From: Rotaria macrura
Lineage: Eukaryota > Rotifera > Eurotatoria > Philodinida > Philodinidae
Reading direction: 5' to 3'
DNA: 64,000 bases
Assembly: GCA_900239685.1 (NCBI GenBank)
Contig: OENT01000857.1
Span: 1-64,000, forward strand
Both the position numbers and the translations under genes were made by a program. Shown here in pieces: positions 36,524 to 50,800 of the stretch. How positions within the stretch are numbered: position 1 is the stretch's first letter; the number at the start of each line of letters is the position of its first letter. The notes under the pieces are model-generated. The model made no database searches. It saw only the letters and a program-made list of their open reading frames with translations, and was not told the DNA's origin.

Positions 36524-37321
36524 TCTTGTGGATAGTTATCTAGAAAAAAAAAGAAGAAACAACGTTGATTATATGTAGATTGTGTAATATAATAAACGAA
36601 TAGGTATACATGAAAACGCTCAATTTTTATATATGCTTGAATGTACGTTTGAAAGAAATATATAGCACGCACGTCTACAAAACAAAACAAAAAAAAACAG
36701 TGTTTCTTTCTTTTTTCCTTTTTTTTTTAAGTTTTGCTATCTAAGCATACGTTAATACAAATATCATAAAGACTGAGTGTGCAAAAAAAAACAAACAAAC
36801 AAATCATTGTTATGGATTAAAAGATAGATAGATAGATAGATAGATAGAAACACAACACCCGTAAATGAATTGTTTTTTTTTGGAAGCTAAATGATGATGC
36901 CCGACGCAAAAGAAAATTATAGGAGAGCTTCATGCTACAATTATTTTTTGTTGTTTTTTTTTGTTTTCAAAATTACTATTTCACACTGATACAATAATAA
37001 AAAGCACATAAACTACTATCTTCTCTTATTCATTAAGAGTAAGATAAAACAAAATGAAATTGAAGAAATAGAGGAGTTGCAGATCACTAGTAATCACACA
37101 CACGCACAAAAACAAATAAGAAATGTTCAATAACAACACACACCGTAATTACACATCGAAATAAAAAGAAAACGATTATGTTAGGTGAGATGCACTAGAG
37201 AGAAAGAGACCATAATATGTCTATATACATTGCAACACAAAATATATATATATATATATCTATATAAGTGAAAATCTAACGATCATGGTTAAATGAGAAT
37301 AAGAAGAAAGAAAGAAAAATT
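36524..37321. other. Spacer between FBXO7 3' end and SNAPC4 start, with microsatellites
   Basis: About 800 bp of A/T homopolymer runs, a (GATA)n array (36823-36848), ACAA repeats and a (TA)n tract (about 37242-37259). It probably contains the SNAPC4 promoter and outron. No gene. Confidence 0.6.
36823..36848. repeat. (GATA)n microsatellite
   Basis: About six perfect GATA units, in the SNAPC4 upstream region. Confidence 0.9.
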
Positions 37322-40300
37322 TTAGCCAAGCCAAACAGGATGAAAACATGATGGTAATGGAATCATAGTAGCAGCTACAATTGAAAATAAATAACAATTT
37401 CATTCATAATAGAATAAATTATTAAAAAAGAAACCCTACCTGCAAAAATCACGACCCATTTCAAACCAAACAGTGGTTGACAATAAATTTGATGCTGAGC
37501 TTGTTGTTGTTGTTGTTGCTGTTGTGGAGATTGAGCTTGTTGATTATTTGCTGTACAGAAGCCTTTTTGTTAGACGAAAGAGAAAAACAACAAATCGATG
37601 AATGTACATGTGAATTCGAACATACGAATAATGCCTGGTGGAATAGGTCGATAGATTGTCGGTGGAAACGGATGAAATGTAGCTGATGTATCTGGAAAAA
37701 GTAATCGATGTGTTGGATGACCGGGTGGAACCAATGGGAATAGTGTCGGATGGAAAAACGGTGATGATTTTATTTGATGTCGGAGTGTTGCTTGTTTTTG
37801 AGCAAACATTATTCGATAGAGTTTATACCAATTTTTTCCATGTGTTGAACTTTCTGCAGCCTGTGGAATTGACACTAAAGCTAAACAGAAAAACAGGTCT
37901 CAATGGAAACGAAAAAAAGTATAATGTAGCAATATTTAAAAATCACTTAGAAATTCTTGTAATGTTATTTATTATAGTACAGATTTCTTTAGCATGCTTT
38001 TACTCAATCATACAAATATGCAATAAGCAAGCAGATCATATATATTACAACGAGACGTTGTTATTGACATATGTTATGTGATGTTTCTATGGTTATATTT
38101 GTTATCAAGGAAAGATTTTTCTTAGGATCAAATACAAATTTTTTAATCATCTGTTAAACTAAATGTGTTATGCATAGTTTCATTCGAATAGGATTATCTA
38201 ATTGATTAAAAGTCTATAGATTCGATAGAATAATTTTAAATACAAGTTATAGACAGAAGGTATTATTCGAAATTCGTTTGATTATAACTGATGAAAAATG
38301 ATCCATAAGAATTTTGTGTTGGTAAAAAAGAAAGAATACTTACCAGCTTTTTCAAAATCTCGAATGCATAAATCATGCCAGAGCAGATTGTCATTTAATG
38401 TATTGTGTATATCACGACACGTCGATTGTAGTGCAAGTAAAGATTTAATCGGCAGATATTTAGCTAATCGAAGCTAAAAAGAAATACATAAAAAACAAGT
38501 CCATAGATGTATATGTTTACTTAATGCTAGTCTAACTAATATTCTATGAATCAACAAGTATTTGATGTTTGATCAACTTTGATAGAGATAGACATGAAAG
38601 ATATTCGCCTGTTATTTTTATACGACAAGGATTCTCAAAATAGTTGAAATATGATATAGACAGTTAACGAAAATCAATGAACGATTGTCGTTACAAAAAG
38701 AGTTTATGAAATTATCATGTCGTTTGAATTCTATCCGTTGAAATAAATTGTTTTGTCCACAATGTCAATCAAAGAGAAATAAATTGGTTAAATATTCAAA
38801 TCTCAATAGAGATTAGATAAAAATAGAAATTATTCAACGTACTTTTATTTCATTGGGTAATCCGATTAATGTTGCACTCGACCGTTGACCTGTTTCTAGA
38901 AACAAAAAAAGTTTTGAAAACATATTTTTGCTTTTGAATTTTTCATTTACCTTCTAATAATTTACATAGAAGACGATTCGCTAAATTATCTTTGAATGAT
39001 CTTGATAGATTTCGAAGATCATGATAGGGAAATGTTGCATTTAAACTTGTGGCTAAAAGAAATTAACATAATATTATTAACAATGTTGACTATTACAATG
39101 TAATAGTTGTAAGTCATCTTTGCAATAAACAAGATATTTCATAATTTATCTTCATTAACGTTCTATAAAATCAAATAATAAACTAAAGATTTAATATAAA
39201 AATGTGTTTTACAGGACTTTTCTTTTATGAAAATACAAAGACAAAATCGAAGATTAACTTATTCTAGATATGTACAACAATTCCCTTGCATAATTAAACG
39301 AAAGAATTCTCGAAAACATACAAGACCAAAACAACAGTTTTATATATAGAAAAACAAATCTTAATCGTTCGAATCTGACAAAAGAAATTCTAATGTTTTA
39401 AATAGTAGAACAGATAGAACTATCAAAAATCGTTCTAGGCATATGAGTCAGACAATCTCTATGCACCGATGCCCTTTAATAAGAGTGTTTATCTTGTTTT
39501 CTATTAAAAACAAAGTACTTTTCTTGATACGAAATATCTACTACAATGATTAGGAAATATAGTAAAAAGAAAAACTCCTATGAAGTTGTACGATTCATTA
39601 ATTATTTCTTTTCTGAATTCAATGCATGTATAGAAAATGATGACAGAAACAGTGTAGTCTACTGCAATATGTCTTCGTATACTAAAATAGGAACATCGTA
39701 TTTAGAATGTTTTCATCTTTCTATGAAAGATCAATAGATAATTCTCAAATAAAACTGGTTAATTTCAAGTTGAGAATTATATGATGTACTAGTGTTCCGT
39801 TTTTTTTTCTTCTTTACCTTCTTTTTGTGTATATAGATAATTTCCAATATGAAATGATAATTTTCCACATGCTTGCGAAATTGAATTCACAACACCTGTA
39901 AAAACAACGGAGTAATAATCGAAGAAATAAAATAAATACTAAGTAGAATTACCATCAATAGTTACTAATGAATCTGTTTTCATAATGGCTAATGAACATC
40001 GTATACGTTCTTCTTCACATAGTTTATGTCTATAACGAATAACATAAAATGTGGATGATTTTCTTGCTATTGTTAAATCATAATCATTTTCTGTATCCTA
40101 AAAAGAACAACGAAACAAATATAAGTAATAATATCAAAATCATCATTTTTACCATTTGAAAACCACTCTCTAGCATTAAAGCATGTATAGCCAAAACAAT
40201 ATAATCGAAATCATCTTGTGGATTTGAACATTCAACAAGACGATGAATTATTAATGGATATGTATGAAGATTTCGTACTTCATCGAGTGTTAACGGTTGT

Positions 40301-40629
40301 TCTAATGATAATGACGATTGAGTTTCATTTAATATATGTATGTTATCTCGTGTAAGAAGATTATATTCTGACATTTTCTTTTCTTCATCTAATTGATTTA
40401 CACCATCGATTGATAAATGAAAATTTGACCTAAAATTAGAAATAAAAGAATTTATGTTTTTTTCTCGAACGTAGTATGTATTTTTCAATTGTAAAATAAA
40501 CATTTACTTTCTCAAGGATAAAATACGTTTTTTTATTTTATTTTTTAAATCAAAAATTGTAAATTCATCATTAATATCATCGAATGTTATTGAATATGTT
40601 TGACTGTTAAATTTAAATCGAAATTTCAT
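37322..40629 (-). CDS. FBXO7: F-box only protein 7 (UBL, FP domain, F-box, Pro-rich tail)
   Basis: FBXO7 is the substrate-recruiting F-box subunit of an SCF ubiquitin ligase. It also binds the proteasome regulator PI31 and acts in mitophagy. Ten exons, in transcript order: 40508-40629, 40153-40429, 39953-40097, 39818-39895, 38951-39052, 38843-38895, 38344-38473, 37626-37880, 37440-37550, 37322-37374. Phases agree throughout and the frame closes at TAA, giving 441 aa (human about 522).

Domains are an N-terminal ubiquitin-like domain (1-77, ending LLTRDNIHIL), an FP/PI31-type domain (about 85-225, with CGKLSFHIGNYLY), an F-box (about 252-300: IGLPNEIKLRLAKYLP, CRDIHN, LLWHDLCIRDFEKA), NWYKLYR, and a proline-rich tail with PIPPGII as in vertebrate FBXO7, plus a polyglutamine stretch of eight. 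The two short last exons are the least certain. It is divergent from TRA2. Confidence 0.9.
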
Positions 40630-40902
40630 TGTATTTCAAATAAAAATAAACAACCAAAAAAAAAAAGGAAGAACGTGATGAAACTTTCTTTTCTTCTTCT
40701 TTTTACAGCTAGATAGCGCTGTTTTGCTTGTCGTCTTGTCTAAATGAATCAGGGCACATAAAATTCACATGATCGCTTTTTTCATAGGTTAATATCAAAC
40801 AGCCAATCACGATGGTTAATGTCGCTACAATAACATGTCTTTGTTTTTTTCTTGTTGTTGTTTCTCTTGGTTTGTATCTCATTAGAATTCTACAGGCGCA
40901 AT
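40630..40902. promoter_or_regulatory. Shared divergent promoter region of FBXO7 and TRA2
   Basis: Only 273 bp separate the two start codons on opposite strands. It must hold both promoters and, on the TRA2 side, an acceptor (TTCTACAG ending at 40895) 7 bp before the ATG. No TATA box is evident. The minus-strand open frame across it (40709-40942) is not supported as coding. Confidence 0.6.
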
Positions 40903-42716
40903 ATGAGTGACCGAGGGGTAAGTTAGCAAGAAAAAGATTCATGATATGGTCTTTAATTAAAAGAGATTTGTTAATTATTGAATTTTAGTATTCAAAAGAA
41001 CGAGATACGAAAAGATCTCGACGTCGTTCACCATCAAGTCGATCACCATCGCCACGAAGACTGTAGGTTTAATTCGGTGGTTAAAACTGTAGAAAAACAA
41101 CACCATCTACATTAACTGTTCCAATAGAAAGGAACAGATAAAAGAGTGTGATGTTGTTATTCTCGAGTTGGATCAATATTTCAATTCATACAGATTTTTC
41201 TCATGGGAAAGCAACACAGATATTGAATAGAAATTTTTTTTGATTCCACTATGAGTCATTAGTTGAAATGATTCATCATTGTGCAAGTTGAATAGATGAC
41301 CAACAGAAGAGGAGATATAAAGATTTGATTCATTTATTATTTTTATTCCATCAGATAGATTCATTTTTATAACTGAAAAATAGCACCAATCTGATATTAC
41401 AATTAATCTTTCGTAGCAAACAAGCTCTGTGCAACCTATGTTGACTGAATATCATCTTGACTTTCGATGTGGACTGTTATATAGTGTTAGATTGGATAGA
41501 CCGATATGTGTCCTATATCTGATAGGATTTGTTGCATGGCACAAAAGATCAGACTGGCATTGAATGCTAACCACATATCAGATGAATGGTTCGAGATACA
41601 ATATTGTTAGCGCCATGTCATTTCTGGTGATGTCATAGTTCGATATATATTCAATTATATATAGAGATGATCTCGAAACTAGAATAGTATAGGAAAGAAT
41701 TCTAACTGATTGTTTATAATTGATAAGTTGAGCCATTTGAAGTTTGTGCTAGCGAGAAAAAATACATCGTAATTTCAAATGAATTGTGTAATTTCAGTAA
41801 TATTGAGGTGATGACAAAACGATTTGAAGAGGTGACGAGTTCGGCCAAGACAATCTCTCTGAATAATGACGTTTTTCGTTTTGAAAAATATTTTATTAAT
41901 TAATTCATTTGTTTTTTAAAAAATCTAGTTCTCGCTCACCATCACCTCATCGAACAAAACGTAGCTCACCAAATGGTCGTCGTGCACCGAATGAAGTACA
42001 TCGTGAAAATCCAATACCGAGTACCGTTCTTGGAGTATTTGGATTATCGCAATATACAACGGAGCGTGATCTTAAAGGTTGATTAGAATTATTTAAAACT
42101 CTGAATGATAGAAAAATTTTCTTATGTTTAGATTTGTTTCATAAATTTGGTCGTATAAAAGATGTTCAAATTGTAATCGATAAAAAAACAAATAAATCAC
42201 GAGGTTTTGGTTTCGTCTATTTTGAAGATGTCGAAAGTGCTACACGAGTATGAAAATATGCTTGTTTTTCCCCAAAAATCTATTCTTACGATATTAGGGA
42301 AAAGAAGCAATGAATTCTGTTGAATTTGATCATCACCGTTTACGTATTGACTATTCAGTAACGAAACGTGCACATACGCCAAGTAAGAATTTTGATTTAA
42401 TATAAGTAAAATTCATTCTTATTATTTTTTACCAAAAATGAAAAGCACCTGGTATTTATATGGGTGTGCGTACAACATCCTATCATCGTTCGAATGGTCA
42501 TAGTTATCGACGTTCACCGTCATCAGATAGAAAATCGAGTCATCGACGACATCATCATCATCGTCATGATCATTCGTCAAAGTTCGTTTATTTCATCTAT
42601 CATAGTTTTGATTGAATATATATATATCGTTTAGATCCCGATCGCGTAGTCGAAGTCGATCAAGATCTAGACGTGGTGAACGTCGACGTCGAAGTCCTGG
42701 CTATGCATACGATTAA
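40903..42716 (+). CDS. TRA2: Transformer-2-like splicing regulator (RS-RRM-RS)
   Basis: TRA2 binds GAA-rich exonic enhancers in pre-mRNA and promotes exon inclusion. Exons are 40903-40917, 40989-41062, 41929-42077, 42132-42247, 42298-42382, 42446-42581 and 42635-42716; all phases match, giving 218 aa.

An N-terminal RS region (RSRRRSPSSRSPSPRR) precedes a single RRM (about 60-140). RNP2 is LGVFGLSQYTTERDL, nearly the animal TRA2 consensus, and RNP1 is SRGFGFVYFEDV. The TRA2-specific linker THTPGIYMG-type signature appears as AHTPTPGIYMG after splicing. A short His-rich segment and a C-terminal RS tail follow. The first exon encodes only five residues. Intron 2 is 866 bp, while the others are 48-71 bp, so it may contain a regulatory exon. 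An acceptor 7 bp upstream of the ATG suggests trans-splicing. Confidence 0.95.
41798..41831 (+). promoter_or_regulatory. Candidate poison cassette exon in TRA2 intron 2
   Basis: The segment lies between ATTTCAG and GTGACG, so it has usable 3' and 5' splice sites, and it contains the GAA-rich motif TTTGAAGAG. It is 34 nt, so inclusion would shift the frame and create an early stop in the next exon. Animal TRA2 genes are known to autoregulate this way. This is a hypothesis from sequence only. Confidence 0.3.
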
Positions 42717-44884
42717 ATCTAAACGGTAATAAACTATGACAGATATTTTCACACCCATCAACTATACGAAGCAATCGATTGATAAATATACTGATCTCAA
42801 AATTTGAACTAGTTATCTCGAGACTAAAAACCTCTATGTCGAGTTATCTGTCATTGATTGTGTTTCTATTCAGCAAACTACCGAGTCGGATCGATTTATT
42901 TTTCAGAAAGAGTTCTCAATTGCAAAATTTTTCCATAAAGTGATATGAATAGGCACGCACAGAATCCGGGTCGGCTTAACGAAAAATGTCCAATAGAGAA
43001 AAGGTAGAATAAAGCTAAACGTCGACACGATATTTGCATAACGGACAATGTCTAAAAGTAAAACGGTTTTTCAGTGAAGATTTAAAACATATTTTAATAA
43101 TAACGAAATTACGTTAAAATAGTTCTTAAATATATTTACATTATTGTTTCGATCACACAAAAAAGAGAAATAAATCTTATATTCCACGGTTTTCATTTTT
43201 TATTATCTCTTATTTCACAAATCGGTGAAAGTCTTCTAATTTTTAAGACTTTTAAAATTTAATTTTCGAAATTTTCTATTTGTCTCATCATTCGATGTTT
43301 TGCAATTTCTATGTTTTCCTACTTGACATTTTTCACTAAGTCCGTTCAGGCTCAGTGCATATGCATAGATATCAGGTAATTTATTGAATGTATAAGATTA
43401 CATTCTTTTCTTTCATATCGAAATCAAATGCTTCGTATAGTTGATGATTTTTTCTTGATTATTCTATTTAAAATAAAACATTCTTCTTTTATCTTCTATT
43501 AATATAGGTATATGAGATGAATCTCATATGGATGAGTGTGTAGTCTACATTTTTTCTTCATGTTTTTTTCTATGAAAAAAAAACTATGAAAAGTTTCCTC
43601 TTTTTCTCTACGATTATGTGTACTCATAGATGTTTTTCTTTGTTTTCTTATCTGTTTGTGTATGTGTTTCTGCGCTACACTAATCATCAATATCTGTTCT
43701 GGAACGACAAAAAAAAAATTCTCAAATTTAACTGTTTTCTCTTGTTTTTGTTTTTTCTTCTTCGTTCTATGTGTATCAAGAAAAAAAAGGAACGTTTATA
43801 AACAAGAAAGAAGACCGTATATCATGAAGATACACAACTATATATGAAGATTGTTCCAGGAGCAAAATAGAAAAGAGAAAAAAGAAAGATTATTCCTAAA
43901 AATGGACATGCGGTTTATTCTAGATCGATGAAGAATTTCTCAGGAAAATATACAAATAATGTGAGCCATGGATTATTTATATTTGATAGGCAATTTTGCG
44001 AAACAAGCTATGTTTATAAATAAATACTCGATTGCTGTTTTAATCGGCATCTAACACAGATAAAAATTACATGCATATATATATATATATAGATCATGCA
44101 GAAAACTCGATGCAAGATTATGGTTTTGATAATATTGAATATATATATGTATGTTCTGCATTACTTTATACAGTTATCTATTGTATGATGTGGTTCTGAT
44201 GAATGTTTTTCTTTTTTTGTTTGTGAAATCAATACAAGATTCATTGATTAATAGATCTTAAAAGGTTGAATGCTATTGTCTGGATATAACTGTGATCATG
44301 AGGGAGAGATAGTAGGAATACCTTCATTTGATTTGCCAAAAAATACATGCTGTTATAATTTTGGCTATTGACTCTTCTTAAAAAAAGATACACTTTATCT
44401 TGTGGTATTATACACAATTTTCTAAAGGACATGTTATACTATCATATTCAAATAAACTTTTAGATATGTTATCAAAATACATTGACAACTCACTATGCTG
44501 AATTTGAATGTTGTATGCTAAAATATTGCAAATAAATTCATGAATCAATACGAAAGTTGCTGTTGACGATCATGAATTTTTCACATAGAATTGATTGACT
44601 ACATCAGCAAATAAATAAATATATATATAGTAATTCTATCGAATAATAATGAAAGATTGAACTTCTTTCTGAAACACAAATCAATAAATCATTTTTCAAT
44701 GAGATGTTGACATATGATTAAATCTTTTGCTTATCAATACGCATGACGCTCAGTTAAACAAAATACACGGGCGAAACTATAGAAAAGGAAGCCAATAAAT
44801 TCTTTTTTTCCTTCTTTTTCAATCTCTGAATATGCTTTTCTTTTTCTACTTAATTAAAACATATTTCATTTCAATCACAGTACA
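42717..44884. other. Spacer between TRA2 and CCDC33
   Basis: About 2.2 kb of AT-rich sequence with T-rich and A-rich runs and short TA tracts (near 44080 and 44620). No gene is supported; the open frames at 43499-43847 are low-complexity. It ends in the acceptor TTTCAATCACAG (44869-44880) next to the CCDC33 start. Confidence 0.55.
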
Positions 44885-47800
44885 ATGACAGAAAAAACAG
44901 CAACTCCTAGCAATACGATATTGCCAACAACAACCATACCTGTCAATGATGTAGATCAAATAAAATTAAACGTAGGCACTATGGGTCAAACAGATAATAT
45001 GATGCGAAATATCATGATACCAGGTAAGTGTACGGTCAATCAAACCACAAGATCCAAAGAAGAAAGCCGATCACCATTGTCGATGTGTTGCCTTTTACAA
45101 TAAAGAAATCATGATTTTGAGTTTGAAGGAAATCTCAGCATGGACAAGAAAAAAGTATTTTTTCTTAAATGACAAATATCTAAGATGATGTTTATCATTC
45201 GTTTCATTTTCGATTTATTTATAATATTGAACATGAGAAGCGAAACCATATATGAAACTATCGGTATCAATTTCAAAAGGAACTATTCTGAACAAAAGCA
45301 TGTTTGTTTTAAATAATCAACTCAATCGATATTGAAATAACTTTCGATTGATTTTCTTCATTTGTACATATGTATTTAAAATCATCAAGTATGAAAATTT
45401 ATGATATCGAAATTCATAAGTTTTATAACGCACTTAATTATTCGACAGTTGAATAGAGAACTATATCTATTTACATATATAAATGTTTTCTCTTTACTCT
45501 CCTATTCAACCAACTTCGAATTAATGTCTTTATCGTATTATACTTAGTTATCATCTGTATTTATCTCTATAGGTTTTTAGATGACAAGTTTTCGATTCGT
45601 AAACTGGGATAGCATTTCTTCGTTGAACATTGTTCAGATAATAATATGAAATATTGATCGAAATCTTTTGTATTTAGTTCAACCAGTTATGGTACCAGCA
45701 GAAAATGATGTGAGTTCTCCTATTTGGATTTTAAATTTAAATGCTCTTGAATGGAAAGGCAAACATAAATTCAAAGCAAAAAAAGAAAAAAAGTAACTTT
45801 CAAGTAGGAAAAGAGAATTGAAGAAAAAAAATCGATATATTGTTTGCAAGAAAGGAGAGAAAAAGTAATCACTATATTTACTTAACTGATCGTTAGTGAC
45901 TGTCGATCGGTCGTGAAGTTAAACACATAAAGCATATAAATTCTTTTAAAAATCAAATACACATCCTTCTTATATTTATCTAGAGATATTTACCGCCTGT
46001 TATGACAGCGGCGAGATATGGTGCATTATTTCCACATGTTGCTACACGAGGAAAAGATCTTCTTCATATACTAGTACATGGTGCAACGAATTTACCTCTT
46101 ATTGAAGGTCGTCAACCACGATGTTATATTACAGCGTATTTATTGGATTCTAATTTCTTCATCTTTTCTTATGTATCAATTGTCATTTGTATTAAATAGA
46201 CAAAGTCTTTCAACTATGGCTACACAAGATATTGGAGATACTATTAATGCAACTAATGTTATTGAAGGCATATCACCACATTGGAATGAAATGATTTATG
46301 CAGATATATTTGAAGATGCCAATCATACGGAAGGTAGAAGTCAACATAAGAATAATTTAGAAAAATATATAGAAACTATTCATTCTTACATAGAGGTGAT
46401 CATATTAATTATTGATGAACCACGTCAACGAACAATAGCTGAACATCGTTTTCCATGGCGATGGTTAGAACCATTTTATGAATATCATATAAATTTACAA
46501 CATACATTTAAACAAACAGGTCAAACTGCTTGTTTATTTCTATCTATAATGCGTAAACAAAGTAGTCTATCAAAAGAAGATATTCGTTATTTTGGTTTGG
46601 AAGTTTTACTTAATCGTTTTGAGGTAGCATTACCGAAGAAAAGAATTTTATATGCTGTTGCTAGAATTATACCTGACTATGAAACTTATAAGTAGGTGTC
46701 TTTCTTTTAATTTTTAAATGAGTGCATAGATAAACTATGAAAATTTTCGATATACATATTTCTAGACATGATTACTTAAATAATCTTGACAATCCACGAC
46801 TGGGAGTTGACTTTAGAAAAATTGTTATTCCAACAGCTCAAGATTTTGCTGTACCTGATTATTCGTTTAGTGGTTATCCTCAAACATCATTAGCTTCTAA
46901 AGAAGTGCGTACTTATATGATTTATTCGAAAACAATACATAGATTTTCATAGATAAATATTTTTGTTTTCAGTCAAAAATTCCAACATGGATGCATAATT
47001 ATTTATTTTCACATGAAAATGAAAAGGATAATATGTTTTCAAGTAATTCAGCACTTATCATTGAATTTTATCCTTTTCAAGCCATTGCCAATAATCCACA
47101 TTGGCGTATTAGAGGTCTAACTGGCTGGATAGCTATTCGATTAGATACACGAACTTATGATGCATTAACAGCGCCAAGTTCATCGGATGGAATGAAAACA
47201 GAAGGTGAGATATTTATCTCGATATCGCTCATTTCTTTAAAGAATTCTCTTCCGTGTAATTACAGGCCTTTTGGTTGAAACTGATGGTGAATTAGTTGCG
47301 GAAAATGTGAAATATTTAACCGCTGAAGTCTTACTTCGTCTTATATCTGAACGGCATCCAGGAAAAAATCTTCTCTCATATGCTGCCAGTAACTTACCAA
47401 CATTACCATCATATTTTGTCGAAGGTGTTCGACATGGCGGTGCCCCACCTGTATATTTGCAAGCTGCTACACCGAAGAAAAGTTTCCTACCGGCTATCAA
47501 CTCACCAACAACACAACCACCAATAACACAACCGCCAATAATACAACAGCAAATCCCGCAACTACCAATGACACAAACTGTTATGAATCCATCAATGCCA
47601 GTAAGCAAAATACTTATTTCTTTTGTTCATATGAACAAGATATGCTTAAAATAGATTCGTAATGTTGATCTACTGATTCACGATCTATGATGATATCTAC
47701 TATAGGAAAGTTCCTCGTATGAATGAATTCTCTACTAAATTAAAGTTTTTATTATTCTATTCGTTCGAAGTTTGCTGCGTTTGGTAGTAAATGACTGACG

Positions 47801-50800
47801 TCAAGATTTGACCAGAATTAAAAGAATTTTCAAGATCCCTACTCTAAAAATCTTTCGAATCCTACATTAAAAACACTGTCAATAAATCACACGAGAACAT
47901 TAATCAGAAAGTTTTGTACATTATTTAAGATCTCTGATAGTAAAATGAACTTTCATGTCAACGATTTTTTTTTCATCGTAAACATTAATATTGGTGGGGA
48001 AATTTACTTCTCTGCAGTACAACAGCAAGACGGCTTTAGCCTAGACGTGGATCTCAAGTTAATAGTGCTTTTGTGGCATGTTTGAGCACTGATACATGAT
48101 TATTACTATAACTCTCTTCGAAATTTAACTGATTGACAAGCCTAGTTGGATTTTTCTCTAACATGAAACTTGAGTTAGCATTTAACAATATTCAAATAAA
48201 ATGTCGGATGTGATGATTGAACGAAAAGTTTTCTCTAATGGTCGTTTACAGAAAAATGAATTCATAGTTGCATTAAATCCCATTCCGCTCCCTACGAGTA
48301 ACCAGAAGATGTTCAACAATTCTATTCAATTTCGCGATGAGTAAAACTTCATGACTGATGCGACTTAATCTTATACTTAGTGATCTATGCTTCAAAGAAT
48401 AGAGCATCAAGAGTTTCTTTTTCTTAGAGTCGAAATAACTGCATAATAATTACTATTCAAAACCTTGGTCTACATCAGATGTTTCAATAGACAGTGAGTC
48501 TGCCGATAGTTAGTGTATGACAAGATTAACGGAAACACTTTTTCTGAGATAATTGTCATATTTTTCATTGGAAGTATATTTTTTCACGTAGATATTTTCT
48601 TTCAACAACTAAATACAACTCTCATTTGTACTTGTCTGGCGACATCTACTAAAAATCTTCGAAAAAGAACTCCACTTATTGAGAGAAACTATCTACTTAA
48701 AAAACATAGCTCTAGCGAAAAAGTATTTCAGTTCATCTTATCTCACACTAATTGTTCGAAAAACTTTCGACTTATTGAAACATCTAATTTGTATGTTCAA
48801 ATAATGATATGCATTCTAAAGTCAGATGGATCAATGCCCTCATTAGTATTATTCATCTGTACCTGATAACATGAAAGCTGGGATGAGTGATGGATCTAAA
48901 AAGAGATGAAAGAAGTTTGTGATCATTTATATCAGCGCACGCATATTTAAAACATAAAAGTTCCATATCTGAACGATTGATGGATTAGAATTTTGAAAGC
49001 TATTCATATTTTGCGTATAAGGAAAACTCAACTTATTGAATAATTTCTTAATTTGACAGAATTTAAGTAATTAAATCAAAACATTATGTTTTTTTCAGTC
49101 GATTCAAATTTGTGCTAGTATAAAATACCTTCTAAATATAGTTCTATAGAGATTCAAAATAGTTATGGACACCTATGAGAAAAACAGAGAAAAGAAAAGA
49201 GTTAATTTTTCTCTTCTTTTTTTTTTGCTTGCTCCTCACATATAATACCGAAATCAATTTTCCGCTTGTCAGATGGCATGCTGTGATGGTTGTGAATGAA
49301 GCACAATAACACATATGTCTATGTCTTATAATCCTAAATACAAAAAACGATTGTTGATCGTTGCCAATGCACCCTATATGCTCAATAATTCATTTGGAAA
49401 TCATTCCTTTGTATGAATTTTATACGCATTAAAATAGCATGAAAATTGTTCTTTGTCTATTTTAAGTTACCTCAACAGACGATTCTTGCACCTCAATACT
49501 TTCAGCCTCAACAATTCGAAGTATGATTACTAGATTCTTGTTGTTTTTTTTATTATGGTAAATATTCTATCTCATTTCAAAAGATTATACCGACATTTCA
49601 ACAAGTTGAAAAATCAGATGTAAATGTTTATCGTTTGCTAATCGTTCTCTATAGTAAACATCTTTCTTTCGATTAATTCAATTAGGGTATTCGATTTCGT
49701 GTACCACGCATTAATCCATATGATTTGGATGATATTCCAACTGAATATCGAGCTATGTTAGCCGTAAATTATCCACCGCGTCGCGACGATGATATCGATG
49801 GTTGGTTCGATTATTTCCAACGTGAAGTTGCTGTTTACAAGCAAGCTATTCGACGTATCATACAAGATGTTATACAATTACGCGATCAGCATAAAACTTT
49901 AACAGCTGCAAACGCTGATCTCAAAGTTAAAGTCGATAATTTCGATAAGAAAAAAAAAGTTCTATACGAAATTTTCGAAGGCGATAAAATTGATAAAGCT
50001 AAAATGCAAGATATATTCAGTAAGAAACGAACTTTATTGTTCGACATGTTTGCTTCTATTGTACGATATTAATTTAGATCGTTTAAATGCAAAGATATCT
50101 GCGCAAGCACTTGAATTAAAAGAAAACAATGCTAAAATAAATAACTATCAAAAAGAATTAGCTCGAGTATGTTGACCTACAAATCACTGTTGTATTGTGT
50201 TTTTCTTCTATGTCAATGGAAAATTTCATTGCAATAGAGAGGTGAATTACGTGCTCAATATGATGCATTAGTTCGTACAACTCAAACAAAAGAATCCGAA
50301 ATCAAATTGATGAAAGAACGCTTGACAAAAGCTGATGGGCTTGAAGAAACAGTTCGACGACAAGAACTTGTAATCGAAAAACTTGAAGCTATGATTTCTA
50401 ATTATATGAAAGAAAAACGGCTCAAAGGTAAAATACTAGTCTTATTTTAAAAATTTCATGCTTTCTGTTTGAAAATATTCGTTTGTATATTTAGGAGCAT
50501 TCACCGATGTCGATAGGACTTTCTTAACAGAACATGCTGCACTCGGCTTAGAAACTCAACAACTTCAAGTAGATTTTATGGAAATTTCTTTTTTTGTTAT
50601 ACGTTGAAAATTTTCTATGTGTTACAGAGACGAGTGCCTGCAACAAGATATTCAGCATCGATTTTAAATCAACGAGAAGATCTTGCACGACAAAATTTAA
50701 CTTATCAACAAGAATTAGCAAATCTCAAAGCACGAGTAAGAATATTAACATAAGAAAATCAATTATGAATGGAAAAAGAAAATTTCTTTTATTTTTTTGC

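Noticed and set aside
40709-40942. Minus-strand 77-codon frame with a hydrophobic segment between FBXO7 and TRA2
   Set aside because: It overlaps the first TRA2 exon and its acceptor and shows no recognised family.
50051-50077. A 17-nt intron in CCDC33 between GTACGA and AATTTAG
   Set aside because: It is too short to splice. The donor GTAAGA at 50020 gives a 58-nt intron in the correct phase.
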